Positions 1 to 32,094 of a stretch of DNA of 64,000 bases are shown one piece after another. Under the pieces are notes generated by a model. The model was not told the DNA's origin, did no database searches, and worked only from the letters and a program-made list of their open reading frames with translations. The stretch's first letter is position 1. Each line of letters opens with the position of its first letter. Origin of the DNA: Ascaris suum (lineage: Eukaryota > Nematoda > Chromadorea > Rhabditida > Ascarididae); contig CM024178.1 in NCBI GenBank assembly GCA_013433145.1, forward strand, positions 2,820,001 to 2,884,000, given 5' to 3'. The translations under genes were made by a program, and so were the position numbers.

Positions 1-14387
<14,387 letters not shown>

Positions 14388-14389
14388 CC

Positions 14390-14400
14390 CTGAAATACAA
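14390..14400 (-). promoter_or_regulatory. Putative 3' splice or spliced-leader acceptor upstream of pyc-1
   Basis: The minus strand reads TTGTATTTCAG and then GG-ATG-ATG, so an acceptor lies 2 nt before the first in-frame ATG of pyc-1. This is the usual spacing of nematode spliced-leader trans-splicing, although a cis-spliced 5' UTR exon would look the same. No spliced-leader RNA gene was seen in the window. Confidence 0.5.
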
Positions 14401-16442
14401 TTGAGTAGAATTTTCTTCAAATTTTACACATCAAATTGATAAACACGTCAAAGATATTCATAACGCGTATTCCTCGTTGAAACAATATAAATCGAAATTC
14501 GCCGAAGTATTTTTGAAGTTTACGATCGACAGTGTCATTCAACGATACTCATAGAATTTCATTAATTTCAACTTATCATCATTTAAATTCAACCAAATTA
14601 AATGAAACTAAATGCATTTAGAATTCTTTCTGAAATATGTAACTCGCATAATTCATAAAATTCTTTTTAAAAAAAGAGAGAGAGAAATGTGAAATTAAGA
14701 AAATTTGCGATTACAATAAAAGTTTTAGATCATAAAACAATGGAAATAATGTAAAATGATGTTTGAAGTAAATGAATTTAAGCAGAAAATAAAGAAAATC
14801 TCATGAGAACAATTGCATGAAAGAAAGAAATTTTTCTCGGAATACATAGTACAACACAACAAATGTGAAATTGATGATTTGATTGATGCAAATTGAAGTG
14901 CCACATAATGATTATGCAATATCAAACTTTAAATGCGGAAAACTATTCACTCTAAGGTGGCAATAATATCATAAATTTTACCAGCGAAAAGCCTCAACAT
15001 ATTGTATTCAAAAAATGTTGTCATATCGCATTAATGTGGAAAGATTTGTGAGCTTTATTTGAAATTAGTTGAAAAACTCTAGAAAATAATAGTACTTAAC
15101 TTGATAGCATTAAAAACTCATTGGAAATTGCTTCATTCAATAAAAGAGGGGTCGATATATGGGGATTTCAGACGTTTAATGGTGCAAGAAATGCGTCTAG
15201 TGAAGGAAATTGTTTAACGATATACTTGCCGAGAATATATGCAAGAAATCTTGATGCAACGAGGATTAGAAATTTCTTACGTTTGGATTTTTTCCTTTTT
15301 TAGCCCATTTGAGAAGTTATCAATAGATAGGGAAATTTCTCCAAAGCTTTTAATAATAATTTACATAACTATAATTGCATTACAATTCAAATCAGTTGCA
15401 TAATTGTGTGGCTGTATAATTTATCATTATTTAATTTATATAACTTTCAAATCGATCATTGTATGACTCATTTTTTTAATAGGCTGCTTTATTAATGGTT
15501 ATTTCCAAATAAGTTGACCATAGGCTACTTTACTATTCATTGGGAAATCCTTCTGAAAAGCGGAAAATAACAATGATGAACGAGAGATAGAAAGGTAGAG
15601 AGAGCATATGGGAAACGACGAAGTGTCACTGTTGATTGTAATGAGGTGATACGGCAAACCGGCGAGCATATATACCGCACTATGGCGCAATGTTAAGTTG
15701 CATTGCGGAAAAAACGTACACTATTGCGACTAGAAATACCTTCTACTCGTTGATTTTTATATATGTGTATATTAGAAGGTAAGATCGATAATTCATTGTC
15801 GATGAGTGATTTACTGATGCAATGATGCTGAATATGCTATGTATGCTTGCATGATAAGATTCATCACTATTATTTTGAAGATGACACATATTCTATTGAA
15901 TACTTTGAGTGTAATGCTGTTTATGGTAGGTAGCTGAGAAAGATAAACTTTCAAACAAATGTATTCAAAACTTTATCTGTGGCATCAGATATCTTCTCTT
16001 GTCTTCACGGTAAATAATGGTCAAGATGCAAAACAAAGTTAAAACAAGGTCATTCTATAATAGCTGCAATATCCGTATCTTTGCACATAGTGATGGATGA
16101 GGTCAACGTATCCTCTCACAAAAAATTGAGAATCTTCTCTCTGCTACCTTATCGTTCGAATGCCATTACCATTTCAGTATTCAATCTCTTCGCAATCTTT
16201 CTCCACCAAAAATTCAACGATTTGCACTCTATTTTCTTTCAATGGCGACTTTTCATTAGATTGCCATTTGCATACATCTGCCTCTTATTTTCGGTATTTC
16301 GTCTCTTTCATTGCGTTATCTCTTATTTTATATGTCACTCATTAAAGTAAACGATCGGTAAATATTCCTTCCTTTTCAGTCAATCAACAAGGTACTCGCT
16401 TTATTAGCAGATGAACGAAACGATTGAAATGCATAAAAATTT

Positions 16443-16555
<113 letters not shown>

Positions 16556-18739
16556 GAACACACGATTCGCTATTACAAACAGTCATTACCTATGTTCGAT
16601 AAAAGTGTGCAGGATAACATTTTCCATTCTATAAGTAAATGTTTGCAGGCTATTTCATGGTAATCCACGTGAGGAGAAAAAATTTCTGCATTTGCTTTTT
16701 TCTGATTTTATACGGCTGTTTGTTGCATCGACAGTAACAATCGACAGCGTTCCACATAATAGCAGCTCGAAAGTAGCAGGAAAGCATAGCTTTTACAAGG
16801 TTAAAGGTTTTGCGAGCTAGTTCTTTAAGAGGAGTTCATTTCACACATATTGGAAGGCACTCGAAAAATTTCTACAAAGTCATCATTCAATGAAATCAAT
16901 GAAATCATTCAGTCGCCATAAAGCACGACGTACAACTAAAGAAGATCCTTCGACATTCAAAGCTCTGAGGATTATAAATTTTGAGACTAAATCCATAAAT
17001 AGATTCGTTCGCATCTTTAAAGCACTTTCGAAATGCCACGTTCAACGTGTGCACAGGTAAATAAATACCTGTGCATACCTTCAACGAATCTGAGTGCTTC
17101 CTAAGAGCGGAAGACTGCGGAAAATTTCTAACGGCTATAACATTCGTCAAAATTGTAGAGCAGATGATAGCGGAAAACTCAAAAATTTTTACATTAATAT
17201 GCGGAAGAAATATTTCATAAGTTGAAATTTGCATAACACATCGTCGTATAATGAGATTTTTGATGCCGCATCAGTTTGTTATTGCAAAGTAAGGCAGATT
17301 TTGTATTTGAGCAAAAGTAGCACATTTGCTGCTCGAACAGAGCAGCAAGTGTGCAACTTTAAACTAGGCTTCAAGTTCAACTAGTTGTTTCAAGTGCAAT
17401 TTACCGCCATCGAAAGAAATACATTTTTGAGATAGGTAAAACGCCCATCAAAAAGACGCTGTTTGCTGGTAGTATCATTAAGGAAAGATCCTCATAGATT
17501 GTCTACTTTTATTAAAGGATACATCGGTGAATAATTTATCTCAAATGACAAATGCAGTTGAATGAGAAGTGAATCGGGCAGGAATTCTTCTGTGATAGGT
17601 AAATACCCTAGTCAGGTCAATCGGAGATTTTTTTTTGACTTCCTGGTAGAAAAAAAAAACGGAAAGAATTTCTCATCATAAAGCAATTTTCCATGAAACG
17701 AATCTAGAATAAACGGAACATATGTAGATGCCCTAATGTACTATCAGTTAAAAATCATAAATAACTTATCACGCAAAGAAAGGCAACAACCGATTAATGG
17801 TTGACGATACGTAGCGACTGAATAATGAAGTGTTTTTTCGTGACGATCATTGTGATTTACCGTTCGACCAACCCGTATTGACAGTGCGATGTTTTATAAA
17901 TATGTACAACATGATCACTATGATTCTAATCTTTGTTGCATTAAAATGTACTTTAATAATTAAAAAGAAAATTTATATTATATGCAAATTATAAACATTG
18001 CAAAGATGCCAAGTTAATGAAGCAAAAAAAAAACAAGTGAGAACAAAGTTTAACGTATAAATTGAACGAGCAAGTGAAAATGGTGTTTGATGGTGCTCGA
18101 TGATGCATGATAAAACGATGAAGGAATATTGATGCTCAATCTAGCATCAAAATGCATCTATTGTTAAGGAAGTTTGCACTGAATACTATCAATTGTGAGA
18201 AGCAATAGAAAGAAAGAGAATGGGCAAGGGAGAAGGGAGATGAAACGAGAGGAACAAGGCGATGAGCGGTTACATGGAAATTTCCCTACCATCGATTCTT
18301 CAAATATCAACGATATTCCAGTACAAAAATCTGCCAAATTTGAAATGTTTTTTTTCCTAACGAATTTTGATTATTTCCGCTAATTTCGACGATTCGATGG
18401 AAGTACTGCACACAACAATCGGTTCCTTTTCCGTCTGCAGCATTACCTCTGATATCTAGTGAAAAGAAATGGATCGCATTTGGATTAAGTAGGATATTAT
18501 TTTGACGAGAACTGGAATGAAAATAATGCTTCTGGTGATCTCTAAGAGAGTGTCAGGAAAGTAGAAGGGAAATCGACGAAGGCTACTCGACGTCTCGATA
18601 TTCCGTCAATTTCCTTCGCCAAATTTAACTCGAATATTAACATCGTTTAATATGTACTTGACCGTAAGTTATTTGAGTGTCCTTTAAATGATTTAGTATG
18701 TAATTGATAATGTCAAATGCTTATACATATAGTATTGCA

Positions 18740-18897
<158 letters not shown>

Positions 18898-19900
18898 GGA
18901 AGAGAGGGAGAGAAAGGTTATGGAGAAATTGAAATACAGATTAACGATTAAATATATGGAAATGTGCGATATTCCATTGTAGTGCATTATTTAAGCATGT
19001 TTCAAGAATAAACGATTCTTAGCTCATAACAAAAAAGGAATTTCTACACTCGAAGCCACCGCTATCCGTATTTGTTGAAGAACACATTTGCTGAGTATTC
19101 TTCAGGTCTTTTATGAGCGGCTTAGTTGAAAAAGTGGTATTTTTTGAGTGGCGTTTTCATCATAAAATGAATACTTCCATCATTAATATAAATCAAGCAT
19201 ACTCCTATTCACCACGACACACTTTATTTCATTTTCGATGAGGTGGACAACCGGAAGCATTCTCAAAGAGAGGCTGTTAGCATCGTAGCACTAGGACTTC
19301 CGATGGGAGAGATTGGGAGAATAACAGGGATTACATATTTCAAGAGATGGAGACGACATTTATTCAAGGAGCAGGGAGATTAGATTATAGGTCATCCATG
19401 ATTTCTTTTAGGAATTGAATTATTCGAAATGCACTGACACATGCAAGTTCAAGTGAGGGATGGAAGCAAAGCGGTTACGAAGATAGCTCTATTTCGAATG
19501 GATTTTAATTCGGAAATAAATGACATATACACCCCGTTGCAGACTCTATTTTGCCCAATACTGATGGAAAATGCGGGAATCGCTTAGACAGATGCAAACA
19601 TACCGCTTCGTTTTATATCATGAAATGAGCTGAATGTGGCGTAATTGAGTGTTTTATTGTAGAATAATCGAAATTAAGCGTTTAATGAAGGGATTTAATT
19701 GCAAGCTATTGCATTCAAACAAAAATAAAAACCTAAACCGGTGGTGTGTATGCGATAAGCTTAACGTTTCACAGTGCTCTTAGTGCGCTATCATACGTCA
19801 TTGCTGAAGTAAACACAAATGTACGCAACGATGGTTGTCCTTGAAAGAGAGAATGAAGAACACAGCATCGAGGCTCATAAATTACGTGTTCTTCATTAAG

Positions 19901-21066
19901 ACGTGCGGTACTTTCGAATTGCTCATGCATTCCTATATGATAGATGCAACATTTGGTTTACTTGAAATTGAAGAAATTTTAAACGCAAGACTTGAAAAGT
20001 TTGAGTAAAATATAAGTAGTAGAGCTTAAGCCATCTGCGCATAGCATACAAGTTTCTACCTAACTCATTCAAAAGGTTTATGAGTTCTTGGCAAACAAGG
20101 ATATTCACTAAAAGTTTTCACTAAAATGTTGCCCCACGACGATAATATCAAATATGAGCCCTCTTTTAAATTCAGCTTAAACCTTAAATCAATGCACAAT
20201 TTCAAACTGTCGTATTAAGAAGCATTTTCATCCTTCAGACTGTCATTGATTACATTCGATTTCTCAAAGAATAATCTCATCTGCAACGAACAGTCTGTTC
20301 CATTTCCTCGCATTCTGGCAAAGTGCTGAACGAAAACTCCTTCAGATTGTTGCAAGTTATTCTCCATCTGCTAATCACTGCAAAATTGTTATCACTTGTT
20401 TGTTGATATGCTCAGTGCCTTGATTCATTCTATGAATCTATACCTGACTCAAGGAGGTTGCAGGAATTCGCCGAAAAACTACGAAAAAACCGCTGAGGCT
20501 GAAAGGCGTTGTCGTCAGTAGGGAATAGCTTGTGGTGTCATAAAAACTTCACTTGAAACTTGAAAAGGCCTTGTTCCAGTATTCTAGAATTATATCAGAA
20601 TTATCTTAACGTATAAATGGAAAATCGCTTTACGGCTATGTCAGTAGTTGGTTACAGATTCGCCTCAAGAGCTCTATTCCAAGAGTTTTTTATGCCCGTT
20701 CGTAACGGCGATATTAATAGCTTCATATCGATCAGTATTTTCCTCACGCTAAGTCCGTTCAACCACATATGCATACATTAGCTGGTAAATCCAAACGACT
20801 TTCAAACTCTCACAAGGTTTCTCTGGTCGGTATTCAATAAATCCCTCTTAAGAAGATGGCTGCGATGAAGAGATGCCAACGTTATATATCACTTATGCCA
20901 TAAATTCTGTCATCCACTAGTTACCTGATATTATACCATCGTTCCCGAAAATACTACATTTTATTCCGTACCAAGAAAGGTTTGAGAACTAAAAGAACAA
21001 TGTTGACGTCCAATATTTTTTAATTATGCAAGAAACAATGAACAAACTTCATAAAAGACTAACAAA
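19901..21066. other. Mostly non-coding; weak exon-like bits on minus strand
   Basis: Two short minus-strand stretches have splice-like borders: 20375-20270, containing CNNLKEFSFSTLPECEEMEQ between TTTTGCAG and GTTCGT, and 20111-20060, containing ILVCQELINLLNEL between CTTTTAG and GTAGAA. They could belong with the frames at 21.1-22.4 kb as a decayed or rapidly evolving gene. No family was recognised. Confidence 0.2.
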
Positions 21067-21252
21067 AGCAACCTTGTGCGATCTGACCACGAAGACTTAT
21101 GCCGTTTATCAACGGCGTTTCTCCTTCTATGTTCTTTATATTAAAAATGTCTAAGTCACTATCAGCAAGAATCCTCTCTCCGAGAAGCATGTCTCTAATA
21201 TCGCAAAAAATAGGCTCAAAATTGCGGGTCAGTCTTATACGTAGACCTTCTC
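21067..21252 (-). other. Coding-like fragment with ankyrin-like motif
   Basis: An open stretch lacking an early Met reads NFEPIFCDIRDMLLGERILA, then DSDLDIFNIKNIEGETPLIN and GISLRGQIAQ, followed by a possible donor GTTGCT. The DIFNIKNIEGETPL...RG part resembles the DVNAKDNxGxTPLHxAAxxG ankyrin consensus, but only once. It could be an exon or a relic related to the 21.7-22.4 kb frames. Confidence 0.2.
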
Positions 21253-21743
21253 ACCTTAGAAACTTCATCTGCTAATATTGATTTATATCCATCGAATTTT
21301 AGTCACCCCTATATGGTACCTTCTAAATGACCGCATTCAACAAAGAAAGATGATAGCAATTATTCAGAGAAGTTTCATCCAACAAATTATAATGAAGAAA
21401 TAGCTCATTTCTCACCGCAGCCTAGCTAGAAAGAATATAAATTCTGCTTTTGCAAAGATCTAAGTTCTTCTCTTTCACTCTTTCAGTGATATACTATCAT
21501 TTGTAATACGTGCTATTATCTATTTGATGAAATTCCCATAAATTTCAATGCGACTGGTTAAACTCGTATAAAATCAAATTAGCTAACAATGAATATCGAC
21601 TAAAATATAAGAAAATATTTCGTTTCCAACAATGATATGGTGAAAACGGATGAAGGCACATAGAAAATTGTGTATTACTCTTTAAGAAATGAAACAATAT
21701 GAGTATTTAAATTCAATTTTTTAAATTTTTATCAGCGTATTTA

Positions 21744-22425
21744 TCAGTTTCTATGGTGCAAAATGTAAAAATCAAATACAGCTATAAAGTAATTTCCACG
21801 ACGAAATCTAATATGATAATGAGACGTCCCGTTGAATAATCTCATTATCATCTGATAGGCGATCAATGAGAACTTTTCAGCAGATATATCCAAATCTGTA
21901 ATCTCATCAGCAAATACTTTATCAACAGCCACCAGGTATCCTTGCAATTGTCTTTTTTTTTTGTTTAGGCGTTCTAATGTGCACAGAACACAAAACGTTT
22001 GGTACGCCTCTTCCACGTGACCATTATGAAAAAAAAAACGAAGGGGATGACTTGTTTTTAAACTGAGAAACCACATATATGATTGTTTTAGCGTTTCGGA
22101 TTAGTTCGGTTCTATTAAATTTGTTCTTCTTAACCAGCTGTCCATCTTGATTACACGTTAAACAAATTAGAGGCGTAGTGAAATGCATAAAACAAGACGA
22201 ATAGCCTAGGACAATAATCATCACAATCAGCTGCAAAGAACGTTGAACTTTTAAGTTGCTTAAATACGACTCAAAAGTTGAAGCTGTCATCTGCCTTTTA
22301 ATGCTTTCGAAATATGAAACAATATATCGGTGGTCGTCGATGAAACTCAGGAATGTGCGTTGTATACGAACAAATGGAAATATATTAAGAGCATTGTATG
22401 TCGCTGATTGGAGTAATCTTAACAA
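21744..22425 (-). pseudogene. Frameshifted open-frame pair, unknown membrane-type protein
   Basis: Two overlapping open frames on the minus strand. 22425-22024 is about 133 codons, with a hydrophobic stretch starting SLQLIVMIIVLGYSSCFMHF that could span a membrane. 22076-21744 is about 110 codons and contains LQGYLVAVDKVFADEITDLD and FSLIAYQMIMRLF. They meet in a run of ten T (about 22028-22037); nine T would make one continuous reading frame of about 240 codons. This suggests a decayed or mis-assembled intron-poor gene. I do not recognise the family. TIIYVVSQF loosely resembles the last helix motif of gustatory-type receptors, but it lies too early for that. Chance open frames cannot be excluded. 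Confidence 0.3.
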
Positions 22426-22443
22426 TAAATAAATAAATATATA

Positions 22444-22446
<3 letters not shown>

Positions 22447-22497
<51 letters not shown>

Positions 22498-22505
22498 TAT
22501 ATATA

Positions 22506-22600
<95 letters not shown>
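22447..22600. repeat. Interrupted (TA)n microsatellite
   Basis: TA dinucleotides with AATA interruptions near 22490 and 22505. It lies directly upstream (minus sense) of the 22425-21744 open frames and next to dispersed repeat copy 2. Confidence 0.97.
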
Positions 22601-22602
<2 letters not shown>

Positions 22603-22624
22603 TTGGCTGAAATTTTCGTCAAGT

Positions 22625-22900
22625 GAAACCTAATTGAGTGTGGTGTGAGCGCGATGGGTGCACCACATTTAGGAGCAATACGGCATATTCGCGTAAACAC
22701 ATATCGATGTAACTGCAGCAAGGTGGGATGCACGTTCATTGATCTGATAAGTGGACTGTTCAAGAACCACTAATTTACACAGATAACAAATAGTGAATTG
22801 AATTTCATAAACTTTAATGTTTATGACATCAAACAGAACACGTGACAGGCTCCAGCAGTAACCGAAACAGTTAAATACCTCTGGTAATGAGAAGCAATGG
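22625..22900 (+). repeat. Dispersed repeat, copy 2
   Basis: About 276 bp copy of the 12501-12790 element, diverged by substitutions and small indels. It begins about 25 bp after a (TA)n array and ends at a 21-base G run. The second copy shows this is an interspersed family, probably a short non-autonomous element; its class is unknown. Confidence 0.75.
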
Positions 22901-22908
22901 CACAATGT

Positions 22909-22929
22909 GGGGGGGGGGGGGGGGGGGGG
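22909..22929. repeat. 21-base poly-G tract
   Basis: 21 consecutive G followed by a further G-rich stretch (AGTGGAGGGGGGAGTG), which could form a G-quadruplex on the plus strand. It directly follows dispersed repeat copy 2. Confidence 0.95.
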
Positions 22930-23639
22930 AAGTGGAGGGGGGAGTGATTGCAGGCGAATTCATCTTTCGTATTTTAGTGCTACTAGCCAAAACGACATTG
23001 GATAGTCGTCTGCTTAATATACTAGTATTGAAGAAATGTGTCGTTTTTAAAACTTCTGCTATTTTCATGAGCAAACCCAACTAAATACCCTTCTAGGCAA
23101 CAAAAATCACTGAACCACCTTCTTCTTCACCGAGGAAATGCAATTATGATAACTTATACATTTGCTTAAGATATATATACAACTTTTTCATAAGGGGGAA
23201 ATCTCTCGCAAATGGCAAGAAACTCTTTTGTATCAAATTCGCACCTATGGCAGTGAGTGAAAGCTGGCTGAAATGGTGACAACGGATCGTATTCGAATAA
23301 TGGTTAAAATCACCGCAGTGCCGTGAATAGAGGCGAATGATCATTGAATTATAGTATAGGCTATCAGACGACATGAAATATTCCTTCTCGTAAACGATTT
23401 TCGCGAAAACGTAACTTCGACCATCTGAGCGTAAGTATAGGCGATTAAACACCCAAGATGCGCCAAACTTCCCTGCACATCGTATCTTCCTTAATATAGT
23501 TCTATCATATAAGCTTTTGCATCTTTACAAGTAAACAGCGAATATAGGAGATATTATTATAAACCTTGTGCATTTCAAAATAATTTGAATAAGCAATGAA
23601 AAGTTTCCTGCTGCCTGTCTCTATATGCAACATGCTGCA

Positions 23640-24500
23640 AGATCCTACCTCTCTGTGTCATCTCTACCGACTCTACCCTGACGACCTTGCTGTAAAGTTG
23701 CGCAGCCTCAATCTGCTCCACTCATCTCACCCTCGAGCATGCCGCAGCCACCGCCAATCACACATTATCACCCTCGATCTGTCCATCGAGTCTTTGGTCG
23801 ACCTTGTATCACGTGCAACTGTAAGATGGCCGATTGGTGAGCTTTGCGGTTCACCTGTTGTTATCCATTCGCGCTATGTGCAGTCCCACTCATGTTTAGA
23901 AATAAAAAGTTCCTCGACCATATGAGCAAATTTCGCACGACGCCGGACCTCTTCGGAGTCGACATCATCGCGAAGTGATACCTTACGTGTGCTATGTTCC
24001 ATTGCCCTCTGTGTCAGTAGTCAGTTTTTCTTTGCCAATTTTTGTTGTCGACGCTCCTCTCCATATAGCATGGCAGCTAAGACTGTGAAATGGAACAACT
24101 TAGCCTTTATTTTCACCGGTCACCTGTCATCTAGGAGTATACCTCTCTTCGTTTTGAAAATGCTCATTTCTTGAGCAAACGTGGCTTCGAACTTCATCAA
24201 AATCTTAGTTGATGAGACATATGGTCAGTGCAAGACAAAACTCTTCTCACATCCTTTCCTTTCGGATAGATCCATCTCGAAACAGGTTCTCTTGGCTTTT
24301 CATTGAAGCTGTTTCAGTTTGTCATGTAGTCCTGACGATTTGTGAGCTAAGATAACGCAGTGGTCTGCAAAAAGTAGGTGTGTCAACTGCTCGCCGACAT
24401 TAGAGTTGCTTCTTCCTCTCCAGTCGAGGTTGCTGAAGACGGCCTCGAGGGAATCGCGAAAAGCTTCGATGAGATTGTGCCTCTTGCTCTATTCCTTTAC
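23640..24500 (-). mobile_element. RTE-like LINE reverse transcriptase remnant
   Basis: The minus strand, read across frames, gives TISSKLFA and SLEAVFSNLDWRGRS, then LTHLLFADHCVILAHKSS, then KAKLFHFTVLAAMLYGEE, then LLTQRAMEHSTRKVSLRDDV, then SEEVRRRAKFAHMVEE, and GRPKTRWTD at the low end. This is the order of the RTE-clade RT C-terminal half (GDTISPKLF, HLRFADD, TVLPALLYG, TQRAMERxxLG, RRRxKIRD, RPxTRWxD). Several stops and at least one frameshift (about 24455) mark it as inactive. In the catalytic box, FADH replaces FADD. Confidence 0.8.
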
Positions 24501-28716
<4,216 letters not shown>

Positions 28717-30749
28717 AGTGCATATGTTCGTTCTCATTTCATTTACATGAAGATGCAAAATCGTTCGGCAATGGTGGCTTCGAGCTTCATTATAGATGAA
28801 GCAAACCAGGGAAATCATAAAGGAAAAAATTTGCATACGCAAAGCATTGAGAGAAGTTGAGCAAGTTTTTTCTGCAAAGAACATCGCCAGTCATTAACGA
28901 GAACAAAAAACACTTCCGCTCATCAGTCCTAAATGAATAGCCTCCAAAATTACTATGTGCAGAAGATGAAAAGAAAATTGGTTGGAAATTTGTATGCTAG
29001 CATTGTAGGCATTTCATCCGAATAATATGTTAACAAATATTTATTAGATGTAAAGGGTGCTTTCGGCTTAATTCATCAAAAAAGAGTGAAAAGGTTCGTC
29101 AAGAATAATGCCGCCATATACGTTTTCTGTATCTTAGCTCCTAACGCTAACATAAGTGAGGTTATGGTCACCAAGCTTGAGCATTTTAGTATTGATAATT
29201 TGAAATTGTTGCAAGCATTAAGCAAACGGAAAAATACGCTTCATGATCAACGCATCGACGTTACACATTTTTCCTGAGCTTGTTGTGGAAATTTGCGAGA
29301 AAAAAGACGAATTTCTAGTTCGATCATGTGACGCATTAACCCGCAGAGAGCAAACATTACAAAACGCTCGAACATTCTAATATTTTTATTTGCCGCTCTT
29401 CAATGGAGAGATATTTAAATTTCCTACTTGGCATTCATAGAAGATTATTGCCATAAATAAAGGACACCCTCATGAAAATTATAGATGATGAAGAGTGTTT
29501 CTGAAACATAGGCGATCGGGCATAGCACACAGAGATTCCACTGTATCTGAACACCTTCGCGAAGATTCGATCACTCTATAATGTCGCAAATTTGTATGGC
29601 GACGGAACAACGTTTGAGCAGGAACCGTTGTGAGAAGAGATGAAAAAACAATTTTTTTTAAAGAATTTTACTGCGATCTTTTAATAGTGTGCCATCCATA
29701 GTTTCCGTTTTCATCATCGATTATTCTTTCCTGGTTTTGATGGATTGCTCAATGTAGGGAAAAATAACCCCACACGAAACGAGTTCCTTTCATTTTATGA
29801 AATTTGATCATATTCATTTTTTTTTCAACAATATTTTACTTCGAAGAAATATTCGCTGATCGATTTTGATTAATATGGTGAAAGAAATTTTCAACGTTGA
29901 CAAATAAAGTTATAAATAAATCAAACAAAACTTTCATTGAGATCGTTATTATCAGAAACCGCTATCTTATCAGTACCTATCAAGTAATTACAAGTAAGAT
30001 TACAGTCGTTTATCAATTTGCTTAAAAAACTCTCAACTTATGAAATGATTACTCGCAAACGTACCTTCATTGGTTTTAGAAGGGAAAAAGGGAATGAAAT
30101 ACTGCAAAAAAAAAAAAGAGTGGAAATTTCACATTTATTACCAATGAGGAAAACTCAAGAAAGATGAATGCTATGCGATTTTTTGAATCATATTTAATTT
30201 ATCACCGCTTTGAATTGATATCCCTCAGAGAAAGAGATATGAACTCACTTGAAGAAAAATAGAGAAAATTAAAGATGTTTTACAACATATATATTTTTGC
30301 TTAAAAATTGAATAGAGATAATCTCATGGTTTCAATCATTAAACGATCGCATATTTGTTCAAGAATTTTAAATTCAACTCTGTTCCATCTGTTCCATCAA
30401 ACATAGTAATGTTAACGTCGTAACGGCCTGATTAATTAATGAAATAATTATTATCGCTTATAAATATCATTGAAATTTTAGAAATATTAGAAATTACGAT
30501 GGATTTATTCAATAGATTTTAGAAATTGTTTGTGGAAATTTTGCCTTAGCGAAAAACACAAAATAAAATTTCACTAAATAATTTTCATATAACTCTAAAA
30601 TTGTAATGCACAGAGCACTGATTGAAATATGCCATAGAGCGTTAAATCGTTTAAAGGAAGAAATTGTTGTTTACGCACAACGCGAAGCAAACGACAAAAG
30701 AGTGGAACGATGGGATAATTGAAAAACACTAATGCTGTGGCAACTGTTT

Positions 30750-30773
30750 ATGTGTGTGTGTGTTTTTTTTTTT
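30750..30773. repeat. Short (TG)n plus poly-T
   Basis: Six TG dinucleotides followed by about 11 T. Simple sequence with no associated gene. Confidence 0.85.
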
Positions 30774-32076
30774 CATTTTTATGAGTATATTTAATGATAG
30801 CAGAAATGATTATCACATACGCGAGAAAAATGATAGAACTATTTTCAAAAAAGAGGAAGAGAATGTACTACTTGTAAGCAGAAGATATTGAAGAAAATGA
30901 TTACATAATATGCAAAAAAAAAAAAAAAAAACAATTCATCAATACCACTCAATAGGAAGGTGAAAGTGAAGTGCTCATTAAAAAATTGTGTGAAAAGATT
31001 AGAAGGAACGAACGATGGGAATAAGAAACACGGAGTTTCTCAACACTGAAAAACTTACTTGAAAATCATTTTGATCTCTTCGCCCTCAAAAATTTGGCTC
31101 AATGCCTTTGAATAGATAAATGCATAATTTATGCAAATTTTCGGCTTTTTGGAAATGGTTTTCCGGAGTTTTTTTTTCTCGCATATAGAAATGGAGCTAT
31201 ATTTTGGGAAAGGAAATTCGCGAAGTTTTTCGAAGAGGAAACGAAATCTGAAAATTTTTTGGAAGCAAATCAAATATTATTATTTCATTATATTTCCATG
31301 GAAGTAACTCTTTTCAATACAGAATGATGTCTGCACTCTTTTCAGCGAATATCTTCAAACAAATAGAAGAATAGCGAATATGAATGTTGTTAAGAAATAT
31401 TTCAGATATATTGTATTTCCTCTTGATTACCTATTTATAGAATATGCTTAATGGGAGATATTCCCTTGCGACGTATTGAATTCAGAACGCAGATAATCTC
31501 TCATAGGCACAAATTTTGATGTTTTCAAATGCGGTGAAATATCTTCAAAGCATTGCAAACTATCGATACACTATTTTATAAATTAAAGTTGATCAACATC
31601 AAGAAAACAGTTCGATGATCTCTTTTGTATAAAATGAAATTCCATCAATAAAATCCACACAGCGTGAACGAACGTTTAGTGAACATTTGTAATGTGCGCA
31701 GTCCTATTTAACGCAAAGAGTGAACTATGTTTCGCATAATGAAGTAATAAACTCAGTAAAGAGAAATGCGCCTTTCGTGCTAAAGTGTGCAAAATGTGCT
31801 TTTTGAGTGTTTTCAACAGTGGCATGTCGGTTCGTCAAGTTTCGAGAGTGATTAAATATTAGACTTCACGAGAGGGTTGTATAGGAAGTGAGAGCTGTTT
31901 TACAGTGCCCTCTAAGGTGACTCATATTTTTTATTAATTTCATTCGTTGAGTTGCAAAAAACATTTCGAAGTTTATCTGGATTGAAAGTTTGAGCGAATC
32001 AAGAGCACATTACAACTGCGATTTTTGTAGAGCTTGAAGTAATGGCAAATTCATTAATGACAGAGCAATCAGAATT

Positions 32077-32094
32077 GGGGGGGGGGGGGGGGGG
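32077..32094. repeat. 18-base poly-G tract
   Basis: 18 consecutive G followed within 60 bp by a C/T-rich stretch (about 32138-32156), in otherwise AT-rich intergenic DNA. Confidence 0.95.

Noticed and set aside
23596..23925. 109-codon plus-strand frame
   Set aside because: It is antisense to the RTE-like reverse transcriptase remnant, whose motifs are on the minus strand.
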